Source: Pycnopodia helianthoides
Taxonomy: Eukaryota > Echinodermata > Asteroidea > Forcipulatida > Asteriidae
DNA length: 64,000 nucleotides
Assembly (NCBI GenBank): GCA_032158295.1
Contig: CM063246.1
Span: 5,981,491-6,045,490, forward strand
Direction of reading: 5' to 3'
Position 1 is the stretch's first letter. Each line of letters begins with the position of its first letter. The position numbers were made by a program, and so were the translations under genes. The notes beneath the pieces were generated by a model, which saw nothing but the letters and a program-made list of their open reading frames with translations, had not been told where the DNA came from and did no database searches. Of this stretch, positions 1 through 10,500 are shown one piece after another.

Positions 1-1789
1 AAAGACAATCATTCTTACCTGGTGTATCCCAACATGCATAAAATAACAAGTAGCAAGAAAAACACTCTTTATTGCAAGTGTGCTTTCAAATGCCTGAGAA
101 AGGCTTCAAGCCTAAAGTGTGTTTTTTTTCAGACCGTGTCCGAATTATGGGCCGCGGCTGGATCGTCACGTGAACAAGCAATGAAGCAAAGGAGTCGCTT
201 AGCAACACACTTAGCAACAGACGCAACCATTCAAACTAAACCGAGGCTGGGAGAAAACAAATAGACTTGTCCCTTTTTATGACTTACAATTAATCGCTGC
301 CAATGTCATTTTGTTATTAATAGGAAGTCTGATAGTACTGTCATTCTTTGATTATAGAGCACTGAAGGCATGGGGAACTCAGCTGAAGTGTGAAACGGCA
401 CTGGACGCCATTTCAGCAAGCAACTCTTTTGATACAACAATAGATCAGTGCAGACAATGACCATTGCTATCAATGATTTAACAAAACATTTGCTTGCTGA
501 AATGGCGCACAAGCATATTTCACATTCCAACAATTAATACAGCTACAGGGCTCGAAGCACAAATACTAAACTTAAGATGGTTTATCAGTATCACCGTGGT
601 TATTTTTTATTGTGACGTCACACTTGGCTAAGCAGTTATGATTGATTCGCACTTAAGATCGATCTTACCTCTTTATGAAAACGAACTAGTTTCAAAATTG
701 CAGCTCTGACGCTCCCTTTCGGTTGTGACCATTATTTAAATTGATTTCATTTTCCGTGAGCTACAATGTTGAAATTTTATTAGTTTCCTAAATCCAAGAG
801 ATTCTTGTTTCTTTACGTGCTCCCTTTACTGTATAAATTATTAAAACTGTATCAGTAACACATGTTTCTTTCCCAAGGTCTATGGATATAAAGATGCAGT
901 ATAAGATTCTGGATGAGTTATTAGTATTGAATAATTTAAACAGTGGGCGTGTTCTGATATGCAACTCAACCTTAGCTTTACTTAACCCTTGATTGGCAAG
1001 TTGTCAGGCAAAAAGAATGTCATGGACTTGAACTGCGAATTTAGTCTAAAGATCGGATCCATCTTTAACGCTCTTCAGGGAGACTAGTTCAGCATTATAA
1101 AAGGGGATAATTGCGCGAATAAGACCAGACTGGATCGGACCAGGCTTGATTAGACTATAATTAAAACCATCTTTAAGTCATGGGATCATGTCTTACTACC
1201 TCAATCGAATCAACTTGTCTCATACAGGACAGTGAGCGCGTGTTACATGAACGTTAATACCGAAGATTATTATTGTTAACATTCAGCAACAAAGTCCTCC
1301 AAGGAGAAACTCACTGAACAACAAAAGATACGGTAAGTTTGGAGACACGAGTGATTCCTGGTGAGTATTTTAACGTATTGTGCACGTGATCAAACATTCA
1401 AAAGGTTCAAAATCCAAAAGGATCTGTGTTTGATGCATTGTCCCGATTGCAAAATGCAGCCCAACTCTGGATGTCAAATTGTGTCCTAAATGCATAACTT
1501 TTATTATAAACTATAAGATAAGAACCTAGGCCTAATAATGTTTAGTAGACAAAGTAAATTTTTCCCTTTTAAGTTAAACTTTATATTTCATTAAGCAAAA
1601 GTATTGAATACGACAAATAGTTGCTTCAATTAATAACGTCATCCTAGTCTCTGCCTAAGTCTAAAACTGCCGAAAATGCCATAATTACGGAGCCTTTTAA
1701 CGAGATTGGTAATTCCTCAAATCGTTGTATTGGCAGAAAACAGAATCTTTGGATTTTAAACAATGGGAAATATTCACTGTCATTAACAC
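1..1789. other. Upstream region without a recognised exon; possible promoter
   Basis: No exon with homology was found. A TATAAAAGG sequence at about 1096-1104 is followed about 230 bp downstream by a strong donor-like ACGGTAAGT (about 1330). A non-coding first exon of the adhesion GPCR, or of another gene, could lie between them, but no open frame runs from an ATG to that donor. The rest is AT-rich with no other clear signal apart from the partial MITE near 134. Confidence 0.25.
134..260. repeat. Partial GTCCGAATT-type MITE
   Basis: Carries CGTGTCCGAATT followed by GCCGCGGCTGG, the end motif of the family also seen at 4348-4473, 9613-9747 and 40196 onwards. The opposite end was not found. 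Confidence 0.45.
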
Positions 1790-1797
1790 CTGTTACT

Positions 1798-3695
1798 CAG
1801 GCGCGGTTCTAGAGCCACAATTTTAGGGGGGCTAGACCTTTTGCACGTGACGTCACCCTCTAATTTTCGCTACTGCTATTTCTTTTTGGGAGTCGAACAC
1901 ATGATGCAGTTGCGTGCAAATTATTTTGACTCCAAAACGGTAGACAGAACAAAAGCTTGCAGTGGTTTAACGAATTTGATTGAGAATATTATGGGATGTT
2001 TACAGAGGGAAGAGTGAAATCATATGTAGCCGTGTGCAATCAAGTCAGGATGAGATCATGTGGCCACAAACAAATATTTTGATGGTATTCGATATAAGAA
2101 TCATATAGAAAGGTTTTATTTATGGACAAGCAAAGAAAAAAATAGGACCGGGACGCACTCAAAATGTTCAAAAAGCATACAAATTTGTCAGTTATGAAGA
2201 TTCTCTCCGTGACGAGTGAGAATCATGTATTGAAAGGCAAGCTTTAAAAAACATTTGAGGCGTCAAGTATAGTTCTTTATAAAAAACGGGGAGGGGGAAA
2301 GGAAGGGCAAAAAATCGCCGGAAGCCCGGGGATGGACGGATGGAGGGAGGGAGGGTGGTGAGAGAGAGAAAGAGAGAGTGGAGACCGTATAAGGCCAGGT
2401 AAACAAAGTAACATATTTCTCGTCTGGACTTTTTCAAAAAGAGGAGGCAGGGCGTTACTATTTACTATTTTCCATTTTTTTTAATATATTTTATCCAAGA
2501 TGGCCGCCATGCTAAATACGGCTGGCCAGGTATATTTATTCACATTTTTTTTCTATTTGAGTATACTGATGCAATGTATGACAAAACAAATGATTTGTAT
2601 TTTTAGTCCACTTTCTAAGCAAGTTTCAACATTCAAAAACAGTGAAATGTACATGTGTTCAATATTATTTATATCGCGAACATCACAATTGAGGTAGAAG
2701 AGTCGACGCCGGGCTCATGCAGCGATCTGTGGCTCATACTCAAATACTCTTCGCATGCGATATTAAGTTAAGAATACTTAAGGTGAAAAAAGTATAGACA
2801 AATTCTTAGTCAAAAATAAACCAAGGAACTTCGTTTTTTCGAATTTTCCTTTTTTTTCTCCCCCCCCCCCCGTTTCCCCCTTTTTGTTATAAAATAGTAG
2901 ACAAGAAAAGAAAAGCAAAGAGGCGGAAACCAAAAAGAGGCGTGCGGGGACGAGAAACGTGTTACTTTTGTTACTTGGCCTAACCAGTCTGCAGCGAATT
3001 AGTGATGTGTTAATTGGAGTGCGGAAAAATGGAAACTATTATCTCCAGAGGTGCCATCGAGAGATAAATAGGCAGAGAAACGTTGTTAAAACTAATGTAA
3101 CATGGCTCTGGTGTGGTCTCGTAATCAACCATCCTATGACTGTTTGTTGTTTAAGTGGGAGACAAAGGTCTCTGTTTTTGAAAAGTCAAAAGGCGATGTT
3201 TAAAACAGACATTTTCTTTGATGTTTTCAAGCCTCCTTATATCTAATAGAAAAAAGGAAGGCTTTTAGGAAGGGAGGGGGGGGGAGGAAAAGAGGTTAGA
3301 ACTTACTAAAAAGAACATTGTTCCGGTGATAATATGTTGAGCCACTTGTTTTTTATCACCGCATTGTCATTTCCAAACTGAGATTGGTTTTTATGTTCAT
3401 GTAATACAAAACAAAACAAGGCGGAAGCGCGCGCCGGCGGAAACCGCAAATTCTAAGCACCGCGCTTGTCCCTGTCCAATATGAAACATTTAATCGTACA
3501 AGTCATGTAGTCTGGGCCAAGACTTATAGTATGTGAAAAGACCGTGCAAATCTATTCATTTTTATTTTTAATAAAGATCCAGTATTTTTCAGCTTGTATC
3601 TTCTTCTTCTTTTTTTCCCCTTGCACTTTTTTTGGGGGGCTAGACAAAAATTGGGGGGGCTTTAGCCCCCCTAGCCCCCCGTAGAACCGCGCCTG
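1798..3695. mobile_element. hAT-type non-autonomous DNA transposon
   Basis: The ends are CAGGCGCGGTTCTA (1798-1811) and its exact complement TAGAACCGCGCCTG (3682-3695). Flanking 8-bp direct repeats CTGTTACT occur at 1790-1797 and 3696-3703. An 8-bp target duplication with ends beginning CAGG is the signature of the hAT superfamily. Sub-terminal GGGGGGCTAGAC tracts are also inverted. No convincing transposase reading was seen inside its 1,898 bp, so it is probably non-autonomous. Confidence 0.85.
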
Positions 3696-4347
3696 CTGTT
3701 ACTTGACAATGCTTTCATGGAGAGAGTCAATTTCCATTATGATATCGATGTTTTGTTATTCCGTGTTTTCTTTACAGGTTGGTAACGTCAAAACGCGATG
3801 AATACATTTATTTGCAAATTGGTACGATTGGCGTTTTCCGATAGGGCCCAATGTCATAGAGCTGCGTAAGCACAAAAAAGTAGCTAAGCACAACAAAATT
3901 GTGTTTATCAGAATTGTGGCGAATAAAATTAAATGAAATAATATGAGGGTTGTTTCACATCCACACGTATCGATCGCCGCCCACCAACCGACGGCATAGC
4001 CCTCTGTCTACGTCACAAATTAGTTCCCTACGGGGTGAGGATTTCACCCAAAATAATTAGGTCTTTTTTGTGTTTCAATTATTTTATCAGCAAAAAAAAA
4101 AAAAAAATGCATAAAGGTCAGTCAGTAAGTGCATTATTTGTATAGTTTAAACTACACAAATCGTCCAATTTAACATGACTTTTAACACACCGGTGGTTGA
4201 AGATTTCAATATTTTGGAGATGTAGTTTTTTGTATTAGAACTTCTCTGAGGACACTTGTGAACTTATTGCAACCAAAACGATCCGTTAAGCATCCCCCAT
4301 GCTCGAATGGCAAAGAGTCAATGCGGGTTGAAAAGTTTCAATAAAAG

Positions 4348-4473
4348 GCCGTATCCGAATTGGCGGCTACAGTTACGGCTACGACTGTTACTAAGGACGT
4401 CGTACACTTCAACACACGAAGAGGCGGAAATCTAGCCATAGCCGTGTAGCTGTAGCCGCCCATTCGGACATAG
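4348..4473. repeat. GTCCGAATT-type palindromic MITE
   Basis: Ends GCCGTATCCGAATTGGCGGC and the inverse GCCGCCCATTCGGACATAG, with internal GGCTACG repeats. Same family as 9613-9747, 40196-40460 and the fragment at 8615-8692. Confidence 0.7.
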
Positions 4474-5400
4474 TCTATTTTCCAGACTAGGTCCGATTTA
4501 GTAGCGTTGCTGTTTTGTTCACATTGCCTGGTGAAAACTGAAATTCTTTACACTTTGTTCCTTTGTTACATGCGCTGTGAGTAATTCCAATTGAACGCAG
4601 TATGCAAGACTCTTACCACGGTATGGAGCTAATACATAGAGCATGGAGAATTAAACGTCATTTACAAGCTCGCTTCTTTAGTACCATTTCTGGTTAGGGT
4701 CAGCTTCTATGCTATGTGTTGAAACATGCATCTAAAACTCACCAAAGTTAAAGACATTTTCAACTTCCATTTTTGTACAACTGTGTTGTTTGTTGTTTAC
4801 ACGTCACGCTGGGCTAAATTACAGTCTTATAAGTTTGGCATTGTATCACTACTTGCCGAGTGTGCAATGATCAAATATTGAAGAAGTCGACATGGCTGTA
4901 TCCCAGATGACCTTTGACCCAAGATATGAGAGATAAACTTCAAAGCTTTCAGTTATCGGAACTCGTCTGTCCGATGAGTGGGGCAAACAAGGTAAGCTGT
5001 ATGTGGTCAATTCCAAATTGTTGACCCTTTTCAAATCCACGGCTTTGGGCTTGGACACCGGCATTTAGTCCTTCGGTTAGGCATCATTTCATAATGACCA
5101 TTGATTTGTACACGGAGCGGTTGAAGTGGTCATTTTGTGTCAAGACATTTCACATCTTGCAAGCATCTATGACCCCTCTGTTAAGGAATAAGAGCCTGGA
5201 AGAGGTGCAAGGAGGATATTGTCTCGGGAAACTGGTGCATCAATGGAAATCAAGTATTGACACTCGGCATACGGTTTGTACGGTTACTTTATCACTACCC
5301 TTTCGTAGTGTAAATGAGTAAAATGTTCAATCATAGCTAAGGCCATTTGCGAATTAATTCCTATTTTCCAATGTTTTTGTTTTAGCCTACGGGAAAAATG

Positions 5401-5518
5401 TCCGTATCCTGCCACCACTTTTTCACTCGTTATGAAATAAAATAGTATCTAATTTACTCAAATTAGATATTCCTTTAGGTAAAAATTAGTGATAAAAGTG
5501 GGGGCAGGATACGGATTT
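5401..5518. repeat. Fold-back MITE
   Basis: GTCCGTATCCTGCCACCACT near 5401 and AGTGGGGGCAGGATACGGAT ending 5517 are inverted copies around an AT-rich loop of about 60 bp. Confidence 0.65.
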
Positions 5519-6306
5519 TGTTTTCTTCCAGAGCCTTGGTCAAGCTAAGCAGAAGTCGTGTTTTTGAAAAGGGTGTGTTTTGATTAAGTGAACTCAGAGC
5601 TGTGTGTACAGACAGTTGAAACATAGAGGACCAGTTTTCTGTGGACGACATTTTCTGTCCAAATGCAGAACAACCCAATGTGCAGTCTAGTTTGGCACCC
5701 TATGTGCACACTTGCACTTTTTGACCGAAATTTGCTACGGATTTGAGTGAACCACCCTAGGTGCAAAGATGACGTCAACACACAGTGTTAATGTAATGGA
5801 TGAAAGTCGAATTCATGTATGAAAACTAAAGTCTCATCTTAGTAATGTTACGAGTAATTTTGTGGATTATTTAATTATTCTTCATGAATGAGTTTAATTA
5901 TGGTTTGATATTTTCCTCTATCCAGGGCAGAAGGTACATCAATGTTTCACTACTGATTTCTACCAATACAATGTGCACTTTAATTTTACACCATTGACTA
6001 ACATTAATGTGAAATAATCGATGCTTATGCGTTCATCGTTATTATTTTATGCAGCTTTTCGTCATACTTGTATTTTATTTTAATGTTGCTGTTTTTTGGC
6101 CATGTTATGATTTGAGTTTGTTTCTTTCCTGTGTCGTACTTTCTCATTTACATTTTCTTTTCGTCATAACAGCATAATGTTTTAATTTTGTCATAACATG
6201 GTCTTTGTCTGTGTTTGACATTTTCGAGCTCCCTTTTCTAACTTGGACAGACCTCGGAAAAAAAACAATAATGTCAATGAACCTTGCCAGGGGCTGTGTG
6301 GTCACG

Positions 6307-6475
6307 ATCAAAGCATGCCTGTGGTTGTACGTGGAATTATGAACTCTTACCCAGTTTACTGCACGCACGCCCACTCCCTCTGTGTCGAGTGTATGGAGAG
6401 AGCGTGCGCGCCTGCAGTAATTGAGTGGAAGTTCATAATTACATGTACAACCATCTAGGTCTGCTTTGATCATAA
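6307..6475. repeat. Fold-back MITE
   Basis: GATCAAAGCATGCCTGTGG with GTTGTACGTGGAATTATGAA at 6307-6350 is mirrored by TTCATAATTACATGTACAAC and AGGTCTGCTTTGATC at 6432-6472. The arms are about 45 bp. Confidence 0.65.
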
Positions 6476-6609
6476 CTGCACGTCTCCTTGAATTCAGTGT
6501 AATTGTTAACCTTCTGTAAGTTGTTTATGGTTCACAAATTATCAAACTTGACAGATTCCTTTGGACGTAAGCCTGTCCAAATGTGACGCTCGAAATATAA
6601 CAATAATAT

Positions 6610-6802
6610 GGACCCAATTTCATAGAGCTGGAAAAAGGAGCAAAATAAACCCTTGATTGAGGCTACCAGGCAAAATACCATATCACGTGTACTATGTGTA
6701 GCTGGTAATTTGCATTTTTTGGGCTGAGCAAAAAAAAAAAAAAAAAAAAAAAACATCACTAAGCAATGTTTTCGGCCTAAGCAGCTATATGGAATTGGGC
6801 CC
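6610..6802. repeat. GGGCCCAATTTCATAGAGCTG-type element
   Basis: The left end GGACCCAATTTCATAGAGCT and the right end inverse (GCTATATGGAATTGGGCCC) enclose TACCATATCACGTGTAC and an A-tract of about 22. Same family as 9940-10133 and the fragment at 3844-3900. Confidence 0.75.
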
Positions 6803-7040
6803 TCTTTTCATATGCAATTCTTCGAACAAACATCTTTCGCAACTTCATTATGCGTTTTACCTTGTAAACGTTTCACCATTTGTTTTAAATTATGTATATA
6901 CTCGGGTAAGATTGATTTTCAACTAATGAATTATCCAATGCTGTAAATTATCCTTTATTTGACATATATGCACATTATTTAAAACAATGTGTGATGCACC
7001 GTATTATTTGGTTCTCATAAACTTCTTTATTCATATTTAC

Positions 7041-7375
7041 TTTAAAAGGGCACAGTGTCTTCGGATTTGCTGCTTCGGAAGATAAAAAGCGTTTGTTATT
7101 AAATGACTATGGTTGGAAAGAGGTTGTAGGAGTAGAATATACTAATTTACACAAATATCCCTGAAAATTGTGCAGTTTTCATTTTACTTCGTGAACTAAC
7201 ACGGTCCGCCATTTTGTAGAACAAAATTTTTGTCTCCACAAAATTACGGACCGTGTTTGTTCACGAAGTAAAAGGAAATCACACAATTCCGCGGTTTATT
7301 TGTGTGGACCATTATATTCTACATTAAAAACATATTTTCAACCTTATTTTTGTCATAACTAACTCTTTTTATGTA
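7041..7375. repeat. Palindromic AAAGGGCAC-type MITE
   Basis: Contains a long internal palindrome: TTACTTCGTGAACTAACACG and GGTCCGCCATTTTGT are mirrored by CGGACCGTGTTTGTTCACGA. Outer ends carry AAAGGGCACAGTGTCTTCGG. A second copy lies at 40909-41237 and a partial one at 16861-17010. Confidence 0.75.
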
Positions 7376-7404
7376 TTCGTTTGTCTTTTTACATTGATTC
7401 ACAG

Positions 7405-7512
7405 CTGAGAGCCAATGTCTTCAAGATTCAGATTGTCTTGAAGGGACATGTTCAACTGATATTTGCCACTGCAATGCTGAATGGCATTATGTCAAAGGAA
7501 TAGGTTGTGCCA
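7405..7512 (+). CDS. Adhesion GPCR exon: EGF-like domain 1
   Basis: The 108-nt exon follows an ACAG acceptor and ends before GTAAGT, with phase 1 on both sides as is usual for EGF exons. It reads AESQCLQDSDC, then EGTCSTDICHC, then a final GIGC, giving the six cysteines of an EGF-like fold. This is the most upstream exon of the receptor that I can support. The next exon (9001) continues in phase. Confidence 0.8.
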
Positions 7513-10500
7513 GTAAGTACACAAGGGCCACGGCCATTCTGTCGAACCCCACCAATACACCTGCACCTTTGTCTTATTTTCCAGTGAATCCATTCGCAAG
7601 TTAGAATTGATTTATAGTGTCTCTGGTACAATGATTCGGGTTAAGCTTTAGTTACGCAAGACACGGCGAACACCATGAATGAGTGTGTTACGGCACAATG
7701 GTAGCAGAGTTTGCTCGTCTGGAGGTTACTATACGAAAGCTTGCCCAAACCTATTTCACTTAAAACCAGGCCCAATTTGGCTACCCACCCCCCCCCCCTC
7801 CCAAGTGTTCCCATACTTTAACACACTGTTTTCCTCTTTAAAGAATTATCCTTCCCCTCCCCCCCCCCAAAAAAAATAAATAAATAAATAAATATATAAA
7901 AAATCATCTAAACAATTTCCGAGATTCCAAGCAAACAATACAGACATTATAGGGGGGGGGGGGGGTAATACCATGCCCCATATCGAGCACCAAATATTTA
8001 GACTTTTCCATTGATAACAAACAAACAGTGCTTGGCATGGACGGCTAATTACTGTTAGCAAAACATTCAATCGTGTTGACAGGATGTTGTAACCAAATTC
8101 AACATTTCTGCAAACTTTAAATTAAAATAATGTTACAAACTGTGGCAGGCTACCGGTTTTGCTTTGCATTTATGGCTTCCCATAGTTTTCCATCATTGGT
8201 TGACCAAATGTCAGGCTGTCACGTTGCAAGGGACAGGTCTATTATACATAGCAACCGGCTCTATTTTGTTGCGTACGGCCTTTTTTTTAATAAGTACTTT
8301 GTGTGCCCGGAAGAATGGCGTGGAGCCTTCATCCTTCTTCCAGGCAAAAGACGTTAATTGTTTCTTTTCTATTGTTGAAACATAATATTAATAATAATCG
8401 GTTTCACAAATGCGTGTTTAAATTAAAGCCAAAACTTACGAAAGCCCAATCGTGCCACTGAAGTATAATTATTTGCTGGGAAAGCAATTCGTTATCACGA
8501 ATTAGTAATCCGTTATTACGAATTAAGTAATTCATAATAACGAACTAATAAATCGTTATTACGGGCTAGTTATCCGTTTTAAAACGAATTACTAAACAGT
8601 TGTCATTGTAGTCAACGGCCATTAGCCGCAGCCGAAATCATTTCGGCCTTCCAGCCACACTGCCTAAGTCATCAATTCAGACAAGGCCGTAGAGTCGCAC
8701 CATGAATGTAGGCCAATATTGTTAATTTGTTATAACGGATTATTAATTCGCATTAACAAATTAATAATTATTAAAAACGAACTACTTAATTCGTTATAAC
8801 AGATTACTAATTTGTGATGACGAATTACTTTCTCGCTATATACTTCAGTGGCACGGTTGGGCTTTCGTAAAAACTGGCCATCTGACCGTTTCAATTTTAA
8901 GTGGTTCACTCGCTTAGACTGTTTTAACCATTTGTATTTCTGGATGTTGAACAGTTTACTAATCAAGCATTTCCACTTAACACTTTGGCACAAATTGTAG
9001 AGAGGCAATGCGATGCTACAGAGACTCCTTTCAGTGACGTATCATGCTACAAAAACATATCGAACAAGATGACAGACCAGGCAGAAGCTCATCGACTATG
9101 TGATGAGGCCGGTTATCATCTAGCAGTTGTCACCAGTGCGGAAGAGGAAGATTTTCTCCGTAAATGGAGTAGTAGTTTATCCAGCGTATGGACAGATGGA
9201 ACTAAATTTGGTTTGGTTTGGAACTGGAGCACTGAGGAACCGTTTGAAATAACAGGTTTACAGATTAATCCTAACAAAAACTGCCTGTATCTGAGGACTA
9301 ACGATGGCCGCTGGCACGCTGCACAATGTAGTGATCAATATAAATTTTTCATTTGTGAAAGATGTAAGTACGGATTCACCATGGTACGTGGGGTGAGTTT
9401 TTGCGGTCGTTACCAATAACTGTTTCGGTTGAATTGGCCATTGGCTGATTACTGGCCAATGCCCAAAACAGTTATTGGTAACAGCCGCGAAAACGCGCCA
9501 CAGATGTTTCCGTGCGCATTAACAGTAAAACACATGTCCGATTTCACCTGATGTCATTACCTACGATTAATTTTGGTCGTGCCATTTTGGGATCCCCTTG
9601 TGTTAGGCTATGAGTCCGAGTTTATGGCTACGGCTACGACCGTTTCTAAGGGTGTTGCTATTAGGACTTCATACACTTAGACGCATGATGACGCGGCGAA
9701 CCAGCCGCAGCCGTAGCCGCACTGCCGCCAATTCAGACACGGTCGTAGTTCGCATCATATAGGTGATGCGTGCGCGTTTACATGTTCATCGTGACGGTAG
9801 ACGCTTGAAGGGTCAAAGCAGGGTCGACATGTCTAATATTAGTCCTTTCCACGAAATATATCTTGTTGGCGAAGGATTGGGATCAACTTTACAACTTCTT
9901 TCCCACCGTAGGTAAATGTGCCACCAGTACGTTTGACCTGGGCCCAATTTCATAGAGCTGCTTAAGCACAAAAAGTAGCTAAGCAAAACAAAATATATGG
10001 TAACCGGATTAAGGTTACCGGCCAAACTACCATGTCACATGTACAGTTTGTGACTGGTATCCTGCTGATTTCTACTGATGAGAAAATTGTTAAGCATTAT
10101 TTTCTGCTTAAGCAGCTCTATGAAATTGGGCCCTGGTTCCCCCTGACAGAATGTTTGAGTGTGAAACCAGGCTTTCCGCTTGTTCTCACCCATACACTCT
10201 TGCTTTACTGAGATGTAGAACAAGGGCCATTCCAACAGCTTTATTCGACATACTTAATCTCTTTGGAACTCCTTGCCTGGCCCATGTTTCAGCCCACAAT
10301 CTACCTTTAGCTCTCATTATTTTCATCTTTAAATGTTTTCTTTTGTAGCCCCTTAACAAAGAGTGGCTTTTAACCTTGTGGGGCGGCGAACTTGCATTAA
10401 ATGATAATAGTAATGTTAATCAATACAAACATGCCTACATACACTACAGGTTGGCAAGTGCCATAAGCCTTTTTGAGATATGGTGGACACAATACTATTA

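Larger units (their letters stand above)
3704..7404. other. Repeat-rich stretch before the first recognised receptor exon
   Basis: Holds a partial GGGCCCAAT-type repeat (3844-3900), a GTCCGAATT MITE (4348-4473), fold-backs at 5401-5518 and 6307-6475, a GGGCCCAAT element (6610-6802) and an AAAGGGCAC MITE (7041-7375). No signal-peptide exon was recognised. At 4930-5290 there is a less repetitive patch with a possible 42-nt phase 1 exon (about 4956-4997) and a decayed EGF-like reading near 5190-5285, both unsupported by homology. Confidence 0.4.

Noticed and set aside
2500..2697. A plus-strand ATG in a good context with a hydrophobic reading (possible signal peptide)
   Set aside because: It lies inside the hAT element, and the hydrophobic part reads through T-rich sequence with no usable phase 1 donor.
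6243..6458. A small cysteine-rich plus-strand open frame
   Set aside because: It spans both arms of a fold-back MITE and has an overlapping reading on the other strand; no domain pattern.
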